Shown one piece after another: positions 61,386 to 64,000 of a DNA stretch of 64,000 bases. The stretch lies in the NCBI RefSeq assembly GCF_002160525.1, contig NZ_NFKT01000015.1, positions 1 to 64,000 on the forward strand, read 5' to 3'. Positions within the stretch are counted from its first letter, which is position 1. Every line of letters begins with the position of its first letter. The DNA comes from Lachnoclostridium sp. An169. Lineage in GTDB: Bacteria > Bacillota > Clostridia > Lachnospirales > Lachnospiraceae. Position numbers and translations under genes: made by a program. The notes beneath the pieces were generated by a model. That model was given only the letters and a program-made list of their open reading frames with translations, was not told the origin of the DNA and did not search any database.

Positions 61386-63211
61386 GTGGACACTACCTCC
61401 TTATCAGAAACTTCTGTCGTATATCCCAGCGTAAACATCGGTGAGAATGCATAGCCCTCGCGGACGTAGCCTTTCGCCTCTTTTTTATCCATGCTCATGG
61501 ACACCTTTGTCTCAATCTCAGGGATCACTGCACTGACGCTGTCTGCTCCTTCCAGATCAGCTTCCCTGCACTTATATTCATAGCGGATAGTCTTCTCTTC
61601 TCCCACCTTCGTGCAGGCAAGAGTAATGCCCGTCATATCCTCCGGATATTCAGTTGTTCCGTAACATGCGACCATGTATTCGTTCAGTTCGACTTTGGCG
61701 GACGGATCGCTCATCTCCAGTATATTTCTCTCAATCTGAATATCGGATTCGCCCTCCGCAAAGATCACCCGTGTCTGAAGCTTCACTGTCAGATCCGCGA
61801 ACTCAATCTCCACCGGATCAAGGGTAAGGATCCTCTTTTTCCTGCCGCCCTCCATTTCTTCTTCCGAGAAATGCGCTTTCGTGCGGCACAGGCACAGATC
61901 CACTTCTTCGCCGTTGTGGGTAAGTTTCGCGCTGCGCACGGTTCCTTCACCTGCGTAATGCGTGAAGTATCCGGCTCTGTATTTCTCCTGGATCAGGAAC
62001 GGATAAGACGCGTCCTGCACATGTTTTGTCCCGATTCCGACTTCCCATTTAAGCTTCGCCGCATAGGGCCGCAGATCTACGATCGCGCCGCCCTGATCCA
62101 TATTGACGCAGGCTCTCATATACGGATCGCAGTACCAGAAGACCTGTTTATCCGATCCGTAGAGGATATCTCTCCACAGCGCGCACTCCGGTTCCGTATA
62201 AGTCTTTTTCTGACGGTAATGATCCGCGAACTCCGCCATTGTCATATCGACGAGTTTGCCTTCTTTTTTGAGCTGCCCGTAATATGCCATGCCGTCCTCA
62301 TAGGACTTTTTGAGGAGTTCGTACGGAGCTTCCCAGCGTCCCATCTTATTGAGCCAGCCCGGTCCTACGAACATCATATTGTAGGCATAACCGTTGTTAT
62401 ATTTCTCAAGTGCGCGGTACTGGTCGATGAGGTTGTACAGATACGGATACTCCCATGTCTTTGTATCATAGATCATTCCGCGCAGCACGTTCTGGGGATG
62501 GGTTCCGAAGTTGGATCCGTTCCCGTCGTAACATGCCAGCAGGTCACGGGAGAGATGTGGGATCGCCACCACGCCGCTGTCCTCCGCCTCATTCGCCGCC
62601 GGCGCGTGTGTGTTCTGCTTTGACGGGATCCACGGGTTCCACGGGCCGCCGTCGAACAGCGTGTACCACGAATTGTTGCACGTGTGGTACGCCTTCGGTC
62701 CTTCTTCCCAACAGGTCGCGATCTCACACTTTACGGACGGATATTTCTCCTTGATGTAGTTCGTCAGCTCCGCGTCCATATAGTAGGAACCGGTTGACTC
62801 CGGATAGAAGCCGAATGTGTCGTAGAATTTTCCGAATACATCGTCCACGATCGATTTCTTATCCTCCATGGAGAACATCCAGATGCAGAAATCTTTCGTC
62901 TTATATTTCTCACGGAATTCCGTGCACGGAAGCCCCAGAAGCGACAGCGCGATCTCATCCCCGTATTTCTCGTGATCTTCCTTCGCGATCTGAATCGCCT
63001 CTTCATTAAAGAGAGATGCATATGTCATCTGGATCGTCGTCTTAAGTCCGTTCTTATGCGCAGTTTCCTGCTGGAATTTAAAGATATCAAGAGACTCTGT
63101 GAGAAGAGACTTTCTTCCGATATCTTCCTCTTTCCCGTGTCCGGTCACTTTCTCTGCGTACTCCGGCACCATCTCGGGACGATGAATAATATTTACGATA
63201 AATTTATCCAT
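61358..63211 (-). CDS. Unrecognised 617-residue protein of a galactan locus
   Basis: 617 residues from the ATG at 63211 (MDKFIVNIIHRPEMVPEY); ribosome site weak. The N-terminal about 380 residues look like an alpha/beta barrel similar in feel to NodB-type or GH57/GH38 folds: KTTIQMTYASLF, DFCIWMFSMEDK, FGFYPESTGSYYMD, NNSWYTLFDGGPWNPW, many Trp/Tyr. The C-terminal about 230 residues are beta-rich, consistent with a sandwich domain. No signal peptide. Placed between GH53 and GH42 genes, a carbohydrate-active role is an inference. Confidence 0.7.
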   Translation of the reverse strand: MDKFIVNIIHRPEMVPEYAEKVTGHGKEEDIGRKSLLTESLDIFKFQQETAHKNGLKTTIQMTYASLFNEEAIQIAKEDHEKYGDEIALSLLGLPCTEFREKYKTKDFCIWMFSMEDKKSIVDDVFGKFYDTFGFYPESTGSYYMDAELTNYIKEKYPSVKCEIATCWEEGPKAYHTCNNSWYTLFDGGPWNPWIPSKQNTHAPAANEAEDSGVVAIPHLSRDLLACYDGNGSNFGTHPQNVLRGMIYDTKTWEYPYLYNLIDQYRALEKYNNGYAYNMMFVGPGWLNKMGRWEAPYELLKKSYEDGMAYYGQLKKEGKLVDMTMAEFADHYRQKKTYTEPECALWRDILYGSDKQVFWYCDPYMRACVNMDQGGAIVDLRPYAAKLKWEVGIGTKHVQDASYPFLIQEKYRAGYFTHYAGEGTVRSAKLTHNGEEVDLCLCRTKAHFSEEEMEGGRKKRILTLDPVEIEFADLTVKLQTRVIFAEGESDIQIERNILEMSDPSAKVELNEYMVACYGTTEYPEDMTGITLACTKVGEEKTIRYEYKCREADLEGADSVSAVIPEIETKVSMSMDKKEAKGYVREGYAFSPMFTLGYTTEVSDKEVVSTWLKLEKAD

Positions 63212-63269
63212 GTTTATGTACCAAACCTTTCTGTTTCTGTAAAATCCGTGTCGCATTCCAAGCCGCGCC

Positions 63270-64000
63270 CTACGGCCGGACTGCTGCAAAATCCCGGATC
63301 GTATCAAGCGCCTGAAGGGCATTGCCCCGGTAGTCAAAGAGCGCCTGATTGGCCCATTCGTTTCCGCCCGGACCTTTCTCCTCTATATATGCGAGCGCCG
63401 CCCCGTTTGCCCAGCCGCTTCCTTTCACCGGAAGCCAGCCCGGCTCCCAGTAATAAAAGCCGCGGGTTCCTTTCACCCCCGAGATCCTCGTGAGGAAATC
63501 CTGCATGAAATCACTCTGCCCCTGCGGCGTCATCGGATACTCCACCTTTGCCGCCAGTTCCGGCTTCGTCGCCATGCCTTTGCGCTGCCCGTCCGGGAGC
63601 TGTTCGAAAGAAGCGTAATCTTCCATCGTATGTCCCATGGACACTTCCGCCACGATCAGCTCTTTTCCGTACCGGGCGGATATGTCGCGCATATTGTCTT
63701 CCAGATCCTGCAGTGTGCCGTGCCAGAACGGATAATAAGACAGCCCGATCACTTCGAACTCCTCTCCCCGCTTCATAAACTCGTCAAACCACTCTCTGTA
63801 GAGCGCGTTGCTGCCGCCGTTATCCAGATGGATCATGACCGGAAGATCCGGATCAACGCTTCTCACCGCCCGTATCCCCGCATTTATAAACCTCGCGATA
63901 TTGTCATACTGCGGTACTTTCCCGTAAGGCCAGAGCAGGCCGTTTGAAAGCTCATTTCCAACCTGTATCATCGTCGGGAACGCATCCTGCTCCCTCAGCG
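63270..64000 (-). CDS. Arabinogalactan endo-beta-1,4-galactanase, GH53 (C-terminal part)
   Basis: Partial; about 243 codons, the 5' end lies beyond the window. The acid/base Glu is in IQVGNELSNG, the nucleophile Glu in ELIVAEVSMGH, with LSYYPFWHGTLQDLEDNM and GFYYWEPGWLPVKGSGW between and after. This is the GH53 pattern. It cleaves beta-1,4-galactan; the presence of a signal peptide cannot be assessed. Confidence 0.9.
   Translation of the reverse strand, partial: LREQDAFPTMIQVGNELSNGLLWPYGKVPQYDNIARFINAGIRAVRSVDPDLPVMIHLDNGGSNALYREWFDEFMKRGEEFEVIGLSYYPFWHGTLQDLEDNMRDISARYGKELIVAEVSMGHTMEDYASFEQLPDGQRKGMATKPELAAKVEYPMTPQGQSDFMQDFLTRISGVKGTRGFYYWEPGWLPVKGSGWANGAALAYIEEKGPGGNEWANQALFDYRGNALQALDTIRDFAAVRP

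Overview
The window is a compact, mostly housekeeping stretch of a Bacillota chromosome, most likely a Clostridia member close to the Lachnospiraceae (inference). Supporting traits are a short HisG paired with HisZ, RecU, a YneA-like SOS gene divergent from lexA, ribosomal protein L27 with a Prp-cleaved leader, an RNase E/G next to a TIGR03960/DUF2344 gene pair, DUF4250 and DUF896 proteins, and a minCDE-mreBCD-rodA cluster. No tRNA, rRNA, CRISPR array, prophage or insertion sequence was recognised. No gene-free gap exceeds 300 bp.

Layout. 1-392 is the start of a PD-(D/E)XK (Rpn-like) nuclease/transposase-family gene on the minus strand. 671-8417 (plus) holds RNA modification and repair genes: rsmF, two pseudouridine synthases, a HAD phosphatase, a YgiQ radical SAM protein, an SDR and recU. 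8493-13634 is a his operon (hisZ-G-D-B plus a HisF-like/HisIE fusion) with a consensus promoter, a perfect inverted repeat that looks like an operator, and a terminator. 14283-20531 holds a B12-type radical SAM protein, a DUF2344 protein, RNase E/G, ybaK, aspartate kinase and a CBS protein. 20682-24938 is the rplU-prp-rpmA-obgE-yhbY-nadD-yqeK-rsfS ribosome/GTPase cluster.

25076-26240 is the divergent lexA / yneA-like pair with four LexA-box-like palindromes between them. It is followed by a tyrosine recombinase and a TtcA-like tRNA thiolase. From 28570 on nearly everything is on the minus strand: a cytidylate-kinase-like protein; an operon of an HlyD-type protein, yggS, sepF, ylmH, lspA and rluD; the cell-shape and division cluster radC-mreB-mreC-mreD-PBP2-minC-minD-minE-rodA-mgsA-dac; the mismatch repair and tRNA modification run mutS-mutL-miaA with an aluminium-resistance-type PLP enzyme and two flavoproteins; and DUF896, 5-FTHF cyclo-ligase, DUF4250 and miaB. 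The right end (58971-64000) is a beta-galactan use locus: a GH53 endo-galactanase (partial), an unrecognised 617-residue barrel-like protein, a small zinc ribbon protein and a GH42 beta-galactosidase.

The points most worth following are the HisF-like pseudo-cyclase domain fused to HisIE, a cloverleaf-like 127-nt element before radC that ends in a T-run, the unrecognised 617-residue protein in the galactan locus, a roughly 245-residue insertion in PBP2, and an RNase E/G that stops just before the usual zinc-link.
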